Of a stretch of 34,393 nucleotides of DNA, positions 19,144 through 27,191 are shown piece by piece. This DNA comes from a virus: positions 1 to 34,393 of IMG/VR virus record IMGVR_UViG_3300033141_005366. One strand, written 5' to 3'. The notes under the pieces are model-generated. The model was given only the letters and a program-made list of their open reading frames with translations. It ran no database searches and had not been told where the DNA came from. Numbering within the stretch: position 1 is the first letter of the stretch; the number at the start of each line of letters is the position of its first letter. Made by a program: the position numbers and the translations under genes.

Positions 19144-20274
19144 TCAGCGGGATTGGAGGAAATACAGGTCATCGCGGATAGGGCCGCGCTTCTTCCACCA
19201 CTTATCGTATGGTTCGATGGACATGGCCTTCGGGGTCCGGCGGAGCCACTCCTTCCTGGTGTTGCGATCCCGGAACAGGTACAGCGCGTAGCCGCCGGAC
19301 CCTGAACCGCAGTATTTTCGTGAGGCGCCCGGGACGTCAGGAAGGTCCTCCATTCCCTCGGCGATTTGTGCTGCATAGCTCATTTCCACGGCCTCGGCCA
19401 GCAGGCCGATGGAGCGGGTCTCGACCGCGCGCTGCGCGACCTGGCCAGCCTCGATGATCGCGTCGTATGGGCGAGGTTTGTCCACCAGTGCCGCCGTATC
19501 GTGCGGCTTGCCGGACCAGTACAGCGCCATCCTGCCGAGGAGGAAATCGGGCGAGACGCGGCAGATGAGCCTGGGCGAGTTGCCGCTTTCCCAGACGCAG
19601 AGGCCGCTTTCCTCAATGATTGCGGGGTCCTGCCAGCCGACGCCATTGGCAAGTTCGGCGCGAAAGGCATCGCGCCCCTGGAGGAGTGCGTGAGCGGCGG
19701 AGCCGCCGAGACCGCTGCCGAGTCGATATGGCCAGAACGTACGGTGCACGAGCGGCACGATTGCGCAGTTGACGATACGGCCGCCGGGCTGGGCCAGGCG
19801 GGGGACATCGAGCCATCCACCGGCGAAATCGACGCGGAGGGGCACCTTGTCCGTTCCCGTGATCCGCGTGCGGATATCGGTAGTGGAGACGGTTCCGGGC
19901 ACGCGCCGCTTGGCAATGACGCGATATTCGGCTCCGATTTCGTTGCAGAGGATGCGCTTTTCGCGGCTGTACTGATCATCCTCGGTAACGGCGAGGATGT
20001 CGGGCTTGAGCTCCCGGGCGAGGGGTGCGAAATCGAGTCCGAGGGGCCTGGCGACCGGGCTGAGCAGGGCGATGTCCACCGGCCTCAGTGCGGCGACGAG
20101 TGCGAGCCTGTTTTCGTCGGGAAGCGCGGCCTTGCGGCCCTTGTGCGCGCGGATGGATTCGCTATTGGCGACGCAGACGATGAGCTCATCACCGAGGGCC
20201 CTAGCGTCCTCCAGGAAGGCGACGTGGCCGGCGTGGAGGAGGTCGAAGCATCCGCTGACCATCACGCGCGTCAT
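19144..20274 (-). CDS. bifunctional nucleotidyltransferase - GHMP sugar kinase
   Basis: A 376-residue fusion. Residues 1-140 form a cytidylyltransferase-fold domain: VMVSGCFDLLHAGH contains HxGH at 14-17, LPDENRLALVAALRPVD follows, and VSTTDIRTRI (129-138) is the ISTT-type signature, closest to RfaE/HldE-type enzymes. Residues 146-376 form a compact GHMP kinase: LRVDFAGGWLDVP, ATP loop GSGLGGSAA (186-194) and CGSGSGG (322-328), most like heptose-7-phosphate kinases (HddA). The pair could phosphorylate and activate a sugar to a nucleotide sugar. It lies inside the head operon. ATG 20274 is preferred; ATG 20283 overlaps the upstream stop but lies against GGAGG. The substrate is not determinable here. 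Confidence 0.88.
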   Translation of the reverse strand: MTRVMVSGCFDLLHAGHVAFLEDARALGDELIVCVANSESIRAHKGRKAALPDENRLALVAALRPVDIALLSPVARPLGLDFAPLARELKPDILAVTEDDQYSREKRILCNEIGAEYRVIAKRRVPGTVSTTDIRTRITGTDKVPLRVDFAGGWLDVPRLAQPGGRIVNCAIVPLVHRTFWPYRLGSGLGGSAAHALLQGRDAFRAELANGVGWQDPAIIEESGLCVWESGNSPRLICRVSPDFLLGRMALYWSGKPHDTAALVDKPRPYDAIIEAGQVAQRAVETRSIGLLAEAVEMSYAAQIAEGMEDLPDVPGASRKYCGSGSGGYALYLFRDRNTRKEWLRRTPKAMSIEPYDKWWKKRGPIRDDLYFLQSR

Positions 20275-20279
20275 CGCGG

Positions 20280-20540
20280 TCATTCCTCCGGTGCGAATTT
20301 TCGGGGTCGGCCGCGACGTTTGCGTTGTGCCGGGGCCACTTGCGTTCGCGGAGGCGGCGGGGCCTCGGCGGTCATGACCTCGGTCTTCGGCCGCATCGCC
20401 TGGTTGTATTCGGCCTCGTCGATCTCCTCGATGAAGCCCTGTCCGACGGCGGTCCGGGCGAGTGCCGGGTCGAGCTTCTTGAGCGGCGTGCCGGGCGGCA
20501 TGCCGCGCCATCTTCGTTTCACTCGGTAATACGTATTCAT
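20280..20540 (-). CDS. 86-aa protein with AT-hook-like tail
   Basis: ATG 20540 overlaps the upstream stop (ATGA). Residues 1-45 (YYRVKRRWRGMPPGTPLKKL, QGFIEEIDEAEYN) look like a small folded domain. The C-terminus is Pro/Arg-rich and ends with RKRRGRPRKFAPEE, an AT-hook-like RGRPRK. Small proteins of this kind occur next to head genes of HK97-type phages. The basic tail could contact packaged DNA. No firm family. Confidence 0.65.
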   Translation of the reverse strand: MNTYYRVKRRWRGMPPGTPLKKLDPALARTAVGQGFIEEIDEAEYNQAMRPKTEVMTAEAPPPPRTQVAPAQRKRRGRPRKFAPEE

Positions 20541-21766
20541 CGCCATGCTTCCGACGGTTTGCCGTTATTGCTGTATTCGTATGGGTGTTGCAAAATCACC
20601 GTGAAATCTTTCGCCGGCCAGCGAATATGCTCTTCGGCGTGGCCGATGACCACGCGGTTGGCCTGGTAGAGGCTGAAACCGTTTTCCCGCCACTTGTTCC
20701 AGAAATAGATGTCCGCATCCACGCGACCCTTCCCCCAGCGGCCTTCATCGTTGGGCTGGCTCCAGAACCAGGGGAGTGGCAACTTCTTCAGGGTTTCGAC
20801 GCGGATCACGGTGAGGCCGAAATGGGCGGTGCGGATTTTCGTGAGGTCGTGAGCGAACCGGTGCAGGGGGATCATCTTCATCAGTTCGCCGTTATCGTCG
20901 GTGATGGTCATGAGCGGGTGGTTTTCGCTGCGATGCGCCTGGATGGGAGCGATGGCGTCGGCAGCAGGATACTCATACATCAGTTCGACGAGCTCGCGGA
21001 CGTCATCAGGCGTGAAAATCGAGTCGAAATCGATCGTGAGGATCAGGTCCGGTTTCCTGGTCTCGATGACTTCCTCGATGACGCGGCTGATGCACTGCTC
21101 CCAGAAAGCGCCCTGGTGCTGGATGAGCTCGATGCGGTGGCGGTAAGAAGCTTCGTGTGCGCATCCGGCGGTGTGCAGGGGGCCGTACTTGGGAATGGAC
21201 ATCACGGCTACGGTTTTCATCGGGAGCGGGCGGTCTGGGCCGGCGTAGCGGGCGGGCGGGCCGGTCCAGGTTTGGGCGTCGCGCTGGACTTCGACGGCAG
21301 GCTTTCGGCCCTGGAGGTTCAGCGAGACCGGCAGCGCCGCGCAGTCCTGTATTTCGGACTGCCAGGGTTCGATATCGACGAGTCCGCATTGCTCCATCAG
21401 GGCGCGGAGTTTCTTTTCGTTCCAGATGCTGCCGTGGAAATCATTTTCGTCGACGTGGCCGCCCATCAAGTGGGCTTCGACCTGGGGATCGCTGCCGCTC
21501 TTGTAACTGTCGACGATCTTGTCGAAATCCGGCACGGCGATCCGGATGCGGCCGCCGGGCGCGAGCACGCGAACCCAGTCGGCGAGCGCTGCGGGCGCCT
21601 GCCGATGGGAATAGTGCTCGAGGATGTGCGAGGCGTAGATTTCCTCGGCCGAATCATCGGGATACGGCAGCGGATAGGCAGGCTGCCCCTGCCTCTTATC
21701 CACGTTGAGGTAGCCGGGCAGTTTCGTGTCGCCTGCGCCCAGGTTGAGCTTAAGGCTTTCTTTCAT
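20537..21766 (-). CDS. SAM methyltransferase - glycosyltransferase fusion
   Basis: A 409-residue protein with two domains. Residues 5-150 form a class I methyltransferase: LNLGAGDTKLPGYLNVDKR (motif I), then YASHILEHYSHRQAP and LAPGGRIRIAVPDFDKI. From residue 183 (MKTVAVMSIPKYGPLHTAG) a GT-A-like glycosyltransferase follows, with PDLILTIDFDSIFTPDDVRE holding DFDS (246-249) as a DxD-type metal site and GRVDADIYFWNKWRENGFSL later. It sits between a decoration protein and the nucleotidyltransferase-kinase gene, consistent with glycosylation of a virion protein. The target is inferred. A GCGGGC/GCCCGC hairpin lies in the 67-bp leader. Confidence 0.85.
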   Translation of the reverse strand: MKESLKLNLGAGDTKLPGYLNVDKRQGQPAYPLPYPDDSAEEIYASHILEHYSHRQAPAALADWVRVLAPGGRIRIAVPDFDKIVDSYKSGSDPQVEAHLMGGHVDENDFHGSIWNEKKLRALMEQCGLVDIEPWQSEIQDCAALPVSLNLQGRKPAVEVQRDAQTWTGPPARYAGPDRPLPMKTVAVMSIPKYGPLHTAGCAHEASYRHRIELIQHQGAFWEQCISRVIEEVIETRKPDLILTIDFDSIFTPDDVRELVELMYEYPAADAIAPIQAHRSENHPLMTITDDNGELMKMIPLHRFAHDLTKIRTAHFGLTVIRVETLKKLPLPWFWSQPNDEGRWGKGRVDADIYFWNKWRENGFSLYQANRVVIGHAEEHIRWPAKDFTVILQHPYEYSNNGKPSEAWR

Positions 21767-21833
21767 TGGGCTGGCGCCTCCGGCCCTGCGGGCTGGGGGC
21801 CCGCGTCCGTGCGGACCCCCCGACCGCTTGGGT

Positions 21834-22268
21834 TCAGTTGCATACGTGCAGGAGTTTCACTCCGGCCTCGGTGCTGTTCGTGGGCATCTCGTCGCCCTTG
21901 AACAGGTTGGCGATTGCGGTGATCGTCTGGTTGGTGCGCGGCACGATATGAACGCTGAGGTAGCGTTCCAGGCGGCGGCAGTCGATACAGAACTGGAAAT
22001 TGTTGTTGCCGCTGGTGACTGCATCCGGAATTGTATAATCCGTGCCGCTCACGCAGCCGGAGAAAGTGCTGCCGTTGGTCACGACGGTCGTCGAACCGTG
22101 GCGGATGGTCAGGACGGACGGCTTGTTAGTGGTGTCGTCCGCCGTGGTCATGTGGATGTTGATGACCGCGTAATCATAGCCCTTGCGGTCGATGTAACCG
22201 GTGGCGGTTCCGCCGTTGGTCACCGCGCTGGGACTGATCGCGATCACCTGCTTGGGGATCGGAAACAT
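21834..22268 (-). CDS. probable head decoration protein
   Basis: A 144-residue, Thr/Asn-rich beta protein (MFPIPKQVIAISPSAVTNGG, YIDRKGYDYAVINIHMTTA, PSVLTIRHGSTTVVTNGST, LSVHIVPRTNQTITAIANLF). Proteins starting in this way are frequent immediately downstream of HK97-fold capsid genes and are taken to be decoration or minor head proteins. Two Cys pairs (SGCVSG, FCIDCR) may bind metal or form a disulphide. GGAG lies eight bases before ATG. Its surface would be a plausible target of the glycosylation enzymes that follow. Confidence 0.75.
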   Translation of the reverse strand: MFPIPKQVIAISPSAVTNGGTATGYIDRKGYDYAVINIHMTTADDTTNKPSVLTIRHGSTTVVTNGSTFSGCVSGTDYTIPDAVTSGNNNFQFCIDCRRLERYLSVHIVPRTNQTITAIANLFKGDEMPTNSTEAGVKLLHVCN

Positions 22269-22356
22269 ATGTTCATCTCCGTGGAGTTGATGCTTGTTTT
22301 TGCGGCCGGACCTTCCGAGCCGCCGTCATCGCGGTTTTCAGTCGAGGCCGTCAGAT

Positions 22357-23733
22357 TCAGCTCGTGTTTCCGCGCAGGCCGATGAGCGCGCCCGGGGCAG
22401 TGCTGTCGTCGACCTGGGTGATGTCGTGAACGACGATATCGAATCTCTCGGTCGCCTTGACTCCGATCTGGTCGCTGTCGGCGTATCGTTCGCGAAGGAC
22501 CTCAACACGGATGCCTCGGCGGTCGCCGAACGTAACCGCCTGCCGCATATCGCCGTAGAGCACGACGACCTTCTCATTTAGCGCGGTGGTAGCAGACGGC
22601 ATGGCATTCATGAGGACCACCGGGTCGCCCAGGAAGATTTTCTGTCCGCCGACTCCGCGCATGATGTCGAGCAGGGAGCTTCCGCCGGCGGCTGCCGCAA
22701 GCCGGACCATCGTCTGGTGGAAACAGATTTTGTGGCAGTACCACTTGGCGTTGGCTTCGGCGAAATCAGGCAGGGTGCCCTGGAGCGCCGCGAAATCATC
22801 GACGATGTACTCGCTCCACTGGTCATCGCCGGCGGTGGCATCGAGATAGGAGCCGGTGTGATTGCCGTCAACCATCTTTGTGCGGATGCCGACGATACCG
22901 CCGTAGGTGGTGGAGCCGTCGCCGTCGATGAGGCATTCGTCTTCTTTCTTCGCGAACGCCCACGCCATGTCGTTCGCGAGCATTTCGGCGATGTCGATGA
23001 CGGCGTCCTCGGCGAGTTCGGTGGAGATTTTCGTGAGGACGGCGGCCTTGCGCGCGACGAGGTTGATGGCGTCGGTGCCCCGGTCGCTGGCGGTGATGCT
23101 GCCGCCTTCGCCGGGGAAATAGACCGTGGTATTGCCGACCATGCGGGGGATGGTCATCGTATCCGATCCCATGGGCACGACGCGGCATTCCTGGCGGGCC
23201 ACGCCGTAGCTCTTGCGGAGGTCGATCACCGCTCGCTCGAACTCGTCAGGGACGAGAGTTCCGCCGGAGGTGGCGACGCCGACTTCCATCGCCCGGAGTT
23301 CGGCATCGGAAAACGCATTGAGCGTGCACCATTCGCGGGCCATCGGGTCCTTGAGCAGGACCGCTCGGATCCACATCCCGGACTTGATCGCGGCTTCGCG
23401 ACAGCGTTCGGGCGTATCGGCGACCTCCTTGAATGCCCGGAGCTGGCAATGCTGGACAGGCGTGGCGTGCACGAGCGGCGTGCCGGTTTCGATGCGGTTG
23501 CGGACGGCCGCGGGAACCGGCGCCTCATCGAGCCATTTCTGATGATTTTCCAATTTTTCGAGTCGTTGAATCTGCGTGCGGTGCGATTCCGCGCGCTTCA
23601 TCAGGTCATCGAACTTGTTCTGTTCTTCCTCGGTCAGTTCGCGCTCTTCGCTCGTGGCGAGGTCAACGAGCTTCTGTGCCTCGTCGACGAGCTCCTGCAT
23701 TTCGCGACCGAGGGTCTCTTTATCCTTGGTCAT
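22357..23733 (-). CDS. HK97-fold major capsid protein
   Basis: A 458-residue protein. ATG 23733 follows AAGGAGAATAAT. Residues about 1-75 form a charged, helical delta-domain (LGREMQELVDEAQKLVDLAT, NKFDDLMKRAESHRTQIQRL) that the prohead protease would remove. The HK97 fold follows: GGTLVPDEFERAVIDLRKSY, VVPMGSDTMTIPRMVGNTTV, ISTELAEDAVIDIAEMLAND, DECLIDGDGSTTYGGIVGIR, then FLGDPVVLMNAMPSA and VVLYGDMRQAVTFGDRRG near the end. It has its own upstream promoter and a terminator-like hairpin in the leader. The frame is open upstream to a GTG at 23907, but without a ribosome site. Confidence 0.95.
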   Translation of the reverse strand: MTKDKETLGREMQELVDEAQKLVDLATSEERELTEEEQNKFDDLMKRAESHRTQIQRLEKLENHQKWLDEAPVPAAVRNRIETGTPLVHATPVQHCQLRAFKEVADTPERCREAAIKSGMWIRAVLLKDPMAREWCTLNAFSDAELRAMEVGVATSGGTLVPDEFERAVIDLRKSYGVARQECRVVPMGSDTMTIPRMVGNTTVYFPGEGGSITASDRGTDAINLVARKAAVLTKISTELAEDAVIDIAEMLANDMAWAFAKKEDECLIDGDGSTTYGGIVGIRTKMVDGNHTGSYLDATAGDDQWSEYIVDDFAALQGTLPDFAEANAKWYCHKICFHQTMVRLAAAAGGSSLLDIMRGVGGQKIFLGDPVVLMNAMPSATTALNEKVVVLYGDMRQAVTFGDRRGIRVEVLRERYADSDQIGVKATERFDIVVHDITQVDDSTAPGALIGLRGNTS

Positions 23734-23761
23734 ATTATTCTCCTTGCCGGCCGGCGCCATG

Positions 23762-23826
23762 AAAAAAAGACGGCGCGGGCCACCGGATTGATTTCGGCTG
23801 AAATCATTCGAGCGGTCCACGCCGTC
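23762..23826 (-). terminator. long terminator-like hairpin in the capsid leader
   Basis: GACGGCGTGG (23826-23817) pairs with CCGCGCCGTC (23778-23769), ten pairs with one U-G, then seven T (23768-23762). The loop holds nested pairs ACCG/CGGT and GATTTC-agcc-GAAATC. It lies between promoter P3 and the capsid ATG, so P3 transcripts must read through it. Confidence 0.8.
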
Positions 23827-23912
23827 TTCGGACAGGCGAGGTTTCGCTGTTGCACGTGGAACGCCGGACAGCAACGGCTCCGTGAAGCGTTCCGCGCGCC
23901 TATTCACTTGTC
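23762..23912 (-). ncRNA. putative 150-nt leader or small RNA from P3
   Basis: The predicted start is near 23912 and the end at the T-run at 23762. The 5' half carries GCGCGCGGAACGC and CCGGCGTTCC-type segments that could pair. It may be a free RNA, an attenuated capsid leader, or only a leader with an upstream-transcript terminator. Confidence 0.45.
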
Positions 23913-23918
23913 ATTTTC

Positions 23919-23947
23919 AATATATCACATTTTCGGTGCTTTGTCAA
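23919..23947 (-). promoter_or_regulatory. promoter P3 ahead of the capsid gene
   Basis: TTGACA (23947-23942), a 17-bp spacer ending ATGTGA, TATATT (23924-23919). It overlaps the last codons of the protease gene and lies about 185 bp before the capsid start. Confidence 0.8.
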
Positions 23948-24782
23948 GGCGTTTTTTTTCGGCCCAGGCGCGGAGGATGGCGCGGGAGCGTTCGCGACTT
24001 GGACAGGGCGGCAATGACGTTCGCAGGTACTTGATCAATTCCCGGACGACTGGGGCGTCTTTGCTGGAGAGCGGAATACCGCGGCCAATACGAAGCAGGA
24101 TGCGCGTGAACTCTTCGTTCTCGATGCCGAGGCTCGACAGCGCGTTGCGGACTTGTGCGGATGTCCCCTCATACGCGGGATATGTGACCGGGCTGATGTC
24201 ATAGAGGCGGTCGATTTCGCGGATCGTTACGGTCTGCTGATCATCGTCCCATTCTTCCTTGCGAATGGAAAATGCGAAAGAGGATTGATCGACATCGCCG
24301 CGCTTGATGAGTTCGACCGCGTCCCGGCCGGCGGTGGTTTCCGGCACGTGAATGGCGTACGCGAGCCCATTATCGTCCTCTCGTAGTTCGAGTGTGCCGT
24401 TCTTCGTGCGGCCAAGGACGAGATTGGGATCGTGGTTCAGCAGGGCGCGGACATCCTGGCCTTCGGACAGTGCGCGCGCGAAGGCCCCTGGGGCGATGCG
24501 TTCCTTGAAACCCCACAGCTCGGTGGTTTGATCGAACACGGCGGCGTAACCGACGATGACGGGTTTGTTATCGTCGCGGGTCTGCACCTCGGCGGGCGGC
24601 CCGAACATCGTGCATCTTCGATGGGAGGGGGGCATCGCTTTTTCTTTGTCCTTCCACAGGCTGTAGCAGACGGCGAGCCGCTGGTCATTGTCGGGGTATT
24701 CGTCCTTCATGGTTTCATCGCCCATGCAGCGGCCGATGAAATCCTGTTCCTTCTCATCATCTTTCGGTTTAGGCAATGGCAT
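23925..24782 (-). CDS. HK97-family prohead protease
   Basis: A 285-residue protein. An N-terminal segment (EQDFIGRCMGDETMKDEYPD, QRLAVCYSLW) typical of phage protease/portal-associated leaders precedes the protease fold from about residue 70: VIVGYAAVFDQTTELWGFKE, RIAPGAFARALSEGQDVRAL, LNHDPNLVLGRTKNGTLEL. The family's catalytic His lies in LLNHD, and the Ser region is SSFAFSIRKEEWDD. LYDISPVTYPAYEGTSAQVR closes the fold. The C-terminal tail is helical and basic. AGGAG precedes the ATG. It cleaves the capsid delta-domain during maturation. Confidence 0.93.
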   Translation of the reverse strand: MPLPKPKDDEKEQDFIGRCMGDETMKDEYPDNDQRLAVCYSLWKDKEKAMPPSHRRCTMFGPPAEVQTRDDNKPVIVGYAAVFDQTTELWGFKERIAPGAFARALSEGQDVRALLNHDPNLVLGRTKNGTLELREDDNGLAYAIHVPETTAGRDAVELIKRGDVDQSSFAFSIRKEEWDDDQQTVTIREIDRLYDISPVTYPAYEGTSAQVRNALSSLGIENEEFTRILLRIGRGIPLSSKDAPVVRELIKYLRTSLPPCPSRERSRAILRAWAEKKRLDKAPKM

Positions 24783-24785
24783 CGT

Positions 24786-26498
24786 TCAAACTCCTATGGC
24801 GGCCCGGCTGTGATCGATGACGGATTCCAAGGCCGCTTTCAGTTGGGTGCGGGCGTCGCTCTCGGCTCGTGAATCCGGCCAGGGCTGAAGCGGGTCGGGC
24901 GAGGTGTCCAGGAAGACACGGCTGGCTTCGACGTGGCGGCGTGCGATATCGGCGGCGATGCCACCGGCGAGTTCGGCGAGGGAGTCGGGGGGATCGCCGA
25001 GATCGAAGGTGCTGTAGATGGCGATCACGTAGCTGTCGATGACCGGCCCGACGGCGGCCCGGACGTAACGCTCCTGATCCTCATAGAACTCATCGAGCCA
25101 GTGTGCGAAATCGTTGCGTTTGACGGCTTTCGCAATGGCCCGCTTCTCCTTTCGCAGCATTCGCGAGATGGGATCGGCCAGGGTAGGGACGAACGCCTCC
25201 GTGATGCTTTGGCGGAGGCTGTCGTAACGTTCGCTCTCGTTGTTTTGATCTCCTTCCTCGGGGACTTCCGGCTGTGCTTCAGGTTCGGGGGCGGCGAGTT
25301 CCTCACCGGCAGGCCGCATGTTCATTGGGACGAGGTATTCGTCGCCCCCTTCGACGGGATTGAGATTTTCCAGTTCCCTGATGTCGTTCACGGAGAGCCA
25401 GCCCCATTGGCGCGCGGTGGCGTAGGCCTGGTAGCGTTCGGGCGTTGTGCCGCGAAGCCGGCCCTGGACGGCCCACTCGATGTAGTAGCGCCTGGGCCAT
25501 TGATCGCCGAGAAGACGCCACGAGAGGACCTCCTCGAACCGGCGGAGCCAGGGCAGGACGGAATCGGTGATGAACATCATTTCCTGCTCGGTGATGTTCG
25601 AGTAGGTGGCGCGGCTGAGGTCCTTGAGCTTGTGCGGCGGCAGGTTGAACCAGCGGGCGATTTCGATCACGCTGAACTGGCGGGTTTCGAGGAATTGCAG
25701 GTCGCGGTGATTGATCTGGATGGTGGAGACGTCGAGGCCTTCTTCGAGCAGCCCGAACTTTCCGGCCTTTTCTACTCCCTTGTGCATCCTTTCGAGGCTG
25801 GAGCGGAGATTTCTGCGGCCCTCTTCATTGAGGCGCCCGGGGTGCTTCAGAAATATCGTGGGAAGCGCCTGGTTGCCGAACGTGGCTCCGGCGTATTTCT
25901 CGGCGGCAATCGCAGTGCCGATCGATTCGCGGGCGTGAGAGAGGACGCTGCGGCCGGCAATGCCGTCGAAACCGAGGCCGGGGATATGAACGATTTCGTC
26001 CGCCTGGTAAATGAGCTTCTCGTTGGCGTCGTTGCGGACCTCGTATATGATTTGTTCGTCCGGTCCCCAGCGGGGCGTGACCCTGGAGGCCTGGAGCCGA
26101 TACAACTGGATGGCCTTTCCGTTGCGGGAGCGGGCGACGAGGGCATAACAATTGCCGTTGAGCAACAGGTCGACCATGGAGCTGTGAAAGAACGAAAACG
26201 CGGTCATTTTCGGGTTGGGCCTGCTGTGGATCGTACTGTAAGCCGGATGATCGACGGCTTTGATCCTGCCTCCGTCGGGCGTTCGTTCATAGACGTGCCT
26301 GGGGAGGGTGGCGACCGTATTGGCGAGCACCTGGACCGCATCCCATACGCAGGATGCGTTGAGGGCCGTGGTTTCATCGACATTCACGCCTGAGAGTGAT
26401 TTCTGGGTGGCGAGTGAATCGACCAACCAGGCGGCTGGATTGGAGAAACCGGACCTGTAGTTCGCGAGGAAATCAGTGAGGCGGTGGACTATCTTCAT
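24786..26498 (-). CDS. portal protein (HK97 gp3-like)
   Basis: A 570-residue protein. ATG 26498 follows GGAGG by eight bases and overlaps the small membrane gene's stop. The pattern is that of HK97-type portals: SLSGVNVDETTALNASCVWD, VLANTVATLPRHVYER, LLLNGNCYALVARSRNGKA, VSTIQINHRDLQFLETRQFS, EIARWFNLPPHKLKDLSRAT, YSNITEQEMMFITDSVLPWL. After the portal core (about residue 420) comes an acidic linker (EPEAQPEVPEEGDQNNE) and a further helical domain of about 140 residues, longer than in HK97 itself. It forms the dodecameric DNA gate. Confidence 0.95.
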   Translation of the reverse strand: MKIVHRLTDFLANYRSGFSNPAAWLVDSLATQKSLSGVNVDETTALNASCVWDAVQVLANTVATLPRHVYERTPDGGRIKAVDHPAYSTIHSRPNPKMTAFSFFHSSMVDLLLNGNCYALVARSRNGKAIQLYRLQASRVTPRWGPDEQIIYEVRNDANEKLIYQADEIVHIPGLGFDGIAGRSVLSHARESIGTAIAAEKYAGATFGNQALPTIFLKHPGRLNEEGRRNLRSSLERMHKGVEKAGKFGLLEEGLDVSTIQINHRDLQFLETRQFSVIEIARWFNLPPHKLKDLSRATYSNITEQEMMFITDSVLPWLRRFEEVLSWRLLGDQWPRRYYIEWAVQGRLRGTTPERYQAYATARQWGWLSVNDIRELENLNPVEGGDEYLVPMNMRPAGEELAAPEPEAQPEVPEEGDQNNESERYDSLRQSITEAFVPTLADPISRMLRKEKRAIAKAVKRNDFAHWLDEFYEDQERYVRAAVGPVIDSYVIAIYSTFDLGDPPDSLAELAGGIAADIARRHVEASRVFLDTSPDPLQPWPDSRAESDARTQLKAALESVIDHSRAAIGV

Positions 26499-26644
26499 CG
26501 CGTTCGCCTCCATGCGATGATGATGAATGCGCTGCCGAGCGTTATCAGCGCTGCCGGCCAGTAGATGATAGCTGCGCCGGACGTCACTAACATTATACCA
26601 CATAACATGGTCAGCGCGCAAATGATTTTATCAGCTTCATCCAT
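26495..26644 (-). CDS. 49-aa two-TM membrane protein
   Basis: This short frame starts MDEADKIICALTMLCGIML and ends AFIIIAWRRTR. Two hydrophobic segments (residues about 7-29 and 31-45) are separated by a WP turn, with an acidic N-terminus and a basic C-terminus. Its ATG overlaps the APS-kinase-like stop by eight bases, and its stop overlaps the portal ATG (ATGA), so it fills the gap exactly. It could be a holin-like or membrane-docking protein. No family. The promoter-like 26592 element lies inside it. Confidence 0.7.
   Translation of the reverse strand: MDEADKIICALTMLCGIMLVTSGAAIIYWPAALITLGSAFIIIAWRRTR
26592..26621 (-). promoter_or_regulatory. possible promoter P5 ahead of portal
   Basis: TATAAT (26597-26592) preceded by ATGTGG, the same 12-mer as in P1, P2 and P4, but the -35 is weak (TTGCGC, 18-bp spacer). 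It lies inside the 49-aa gene. Confidence 0.45.
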
Positions 26645-27191
26645 CGCTTTGTGCGGCCTTATCGAGATGATTATTAATTTGCTGCAAAATGTAATCTGCC
26701 GTGGGCTCGACGGGCGCCTGCGTCATGTCGATTCGTATGTCGGCTTCGCGGGGGATTTCATAGGGGCCGTCGACGCCAGTGAAATCGGCGATCTCCCCGT
26801 TCATTGCGCGGAGGTAAAGGCCCTCGGGGTCGCGTTTGCGGCAAACTTCGAGCGGCGTGTCGACATGTATGAGCAGGAACCTGCCGCCCGCGGCCTGCAC
26901 GGCCCGCGCGACCATGCGGCGTTGGTCATCGTAAGGTGCTACGACGCTTATGACGATAGTGCCGCCGTGCTTGATGACCTCGCCGGCTATCATGGCAATT
27001 CGCATCATGTGCCGGGCGCGGTCGTGCCGGGAGAAACCGAGGTCGGGCGAAAATTTCCTGCGGAAATCATTGCCGTCAATGAACGTGATGGGCGCCGGCA
27101 GCCTGCGAATCAATTCGGTTGCCAAGGTCGTTTTTCCTGCGGCCGGATAACCAGTAAGAAACAAACACAGGCGCTTTGCGTTCAAATCCAT
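26637..27191 (-). CDS. adenylylsulfate (APS) kinase-like protein
   Basis: A 184-residue P-loop kinase with the CysC layout: LFLTGYPAAGKTTLATEL (Walker A 14-21), FIDGNDFRRKFSPDLGFSRH corresponding to the LDGDxxR...DLGFS motif, RARHMMRIAMIAGEV, VVAPYDDQRRM, VDTPLEVCRKRDPEGLYLRA and DFTGVDGPYEIP (about 136-147). CysC makes PAPS, the sulfate donor. A variant substrate cannot be excluded. ATG 27191 overlaps the TerL end by ten bases. It sits between TerL and portal, an unusual place for a metabolic gene. Confidence 0.88.
   Translation of the reverse strand: MDLNAKRLCLFLTGYPAAGKTTLATELIRRLPAPITFIDGNDFRRKFSPDLGFSRHDRARHMMRIAMIAGEVIKHGGTIVISVVAPYDDQRRMVARAVQAAGGRFLLIHVDTPLEVCRKRDPEGLYLRAMNGEIADFTGVDGPYEIPREADIRIDMTQAPVEPTADYILQQINNHLDKAAQSDG

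Noticed and set aside
23734-23907. N-terminal extension of the capsid protein to GTG 23907
   Set aside because: The frame is open but lacks a ribosome site, runs through the terminator hairpin, and ATG 23733 has a strong Shine-Dalgarno and a normal delta-domain start.
22717-26393. Long plus-strand frames opposite capsid, protease and portal
   Set aside because: The minus-strand genes match known families along their whole length. The antisense frames reflect codon-position GC bias.
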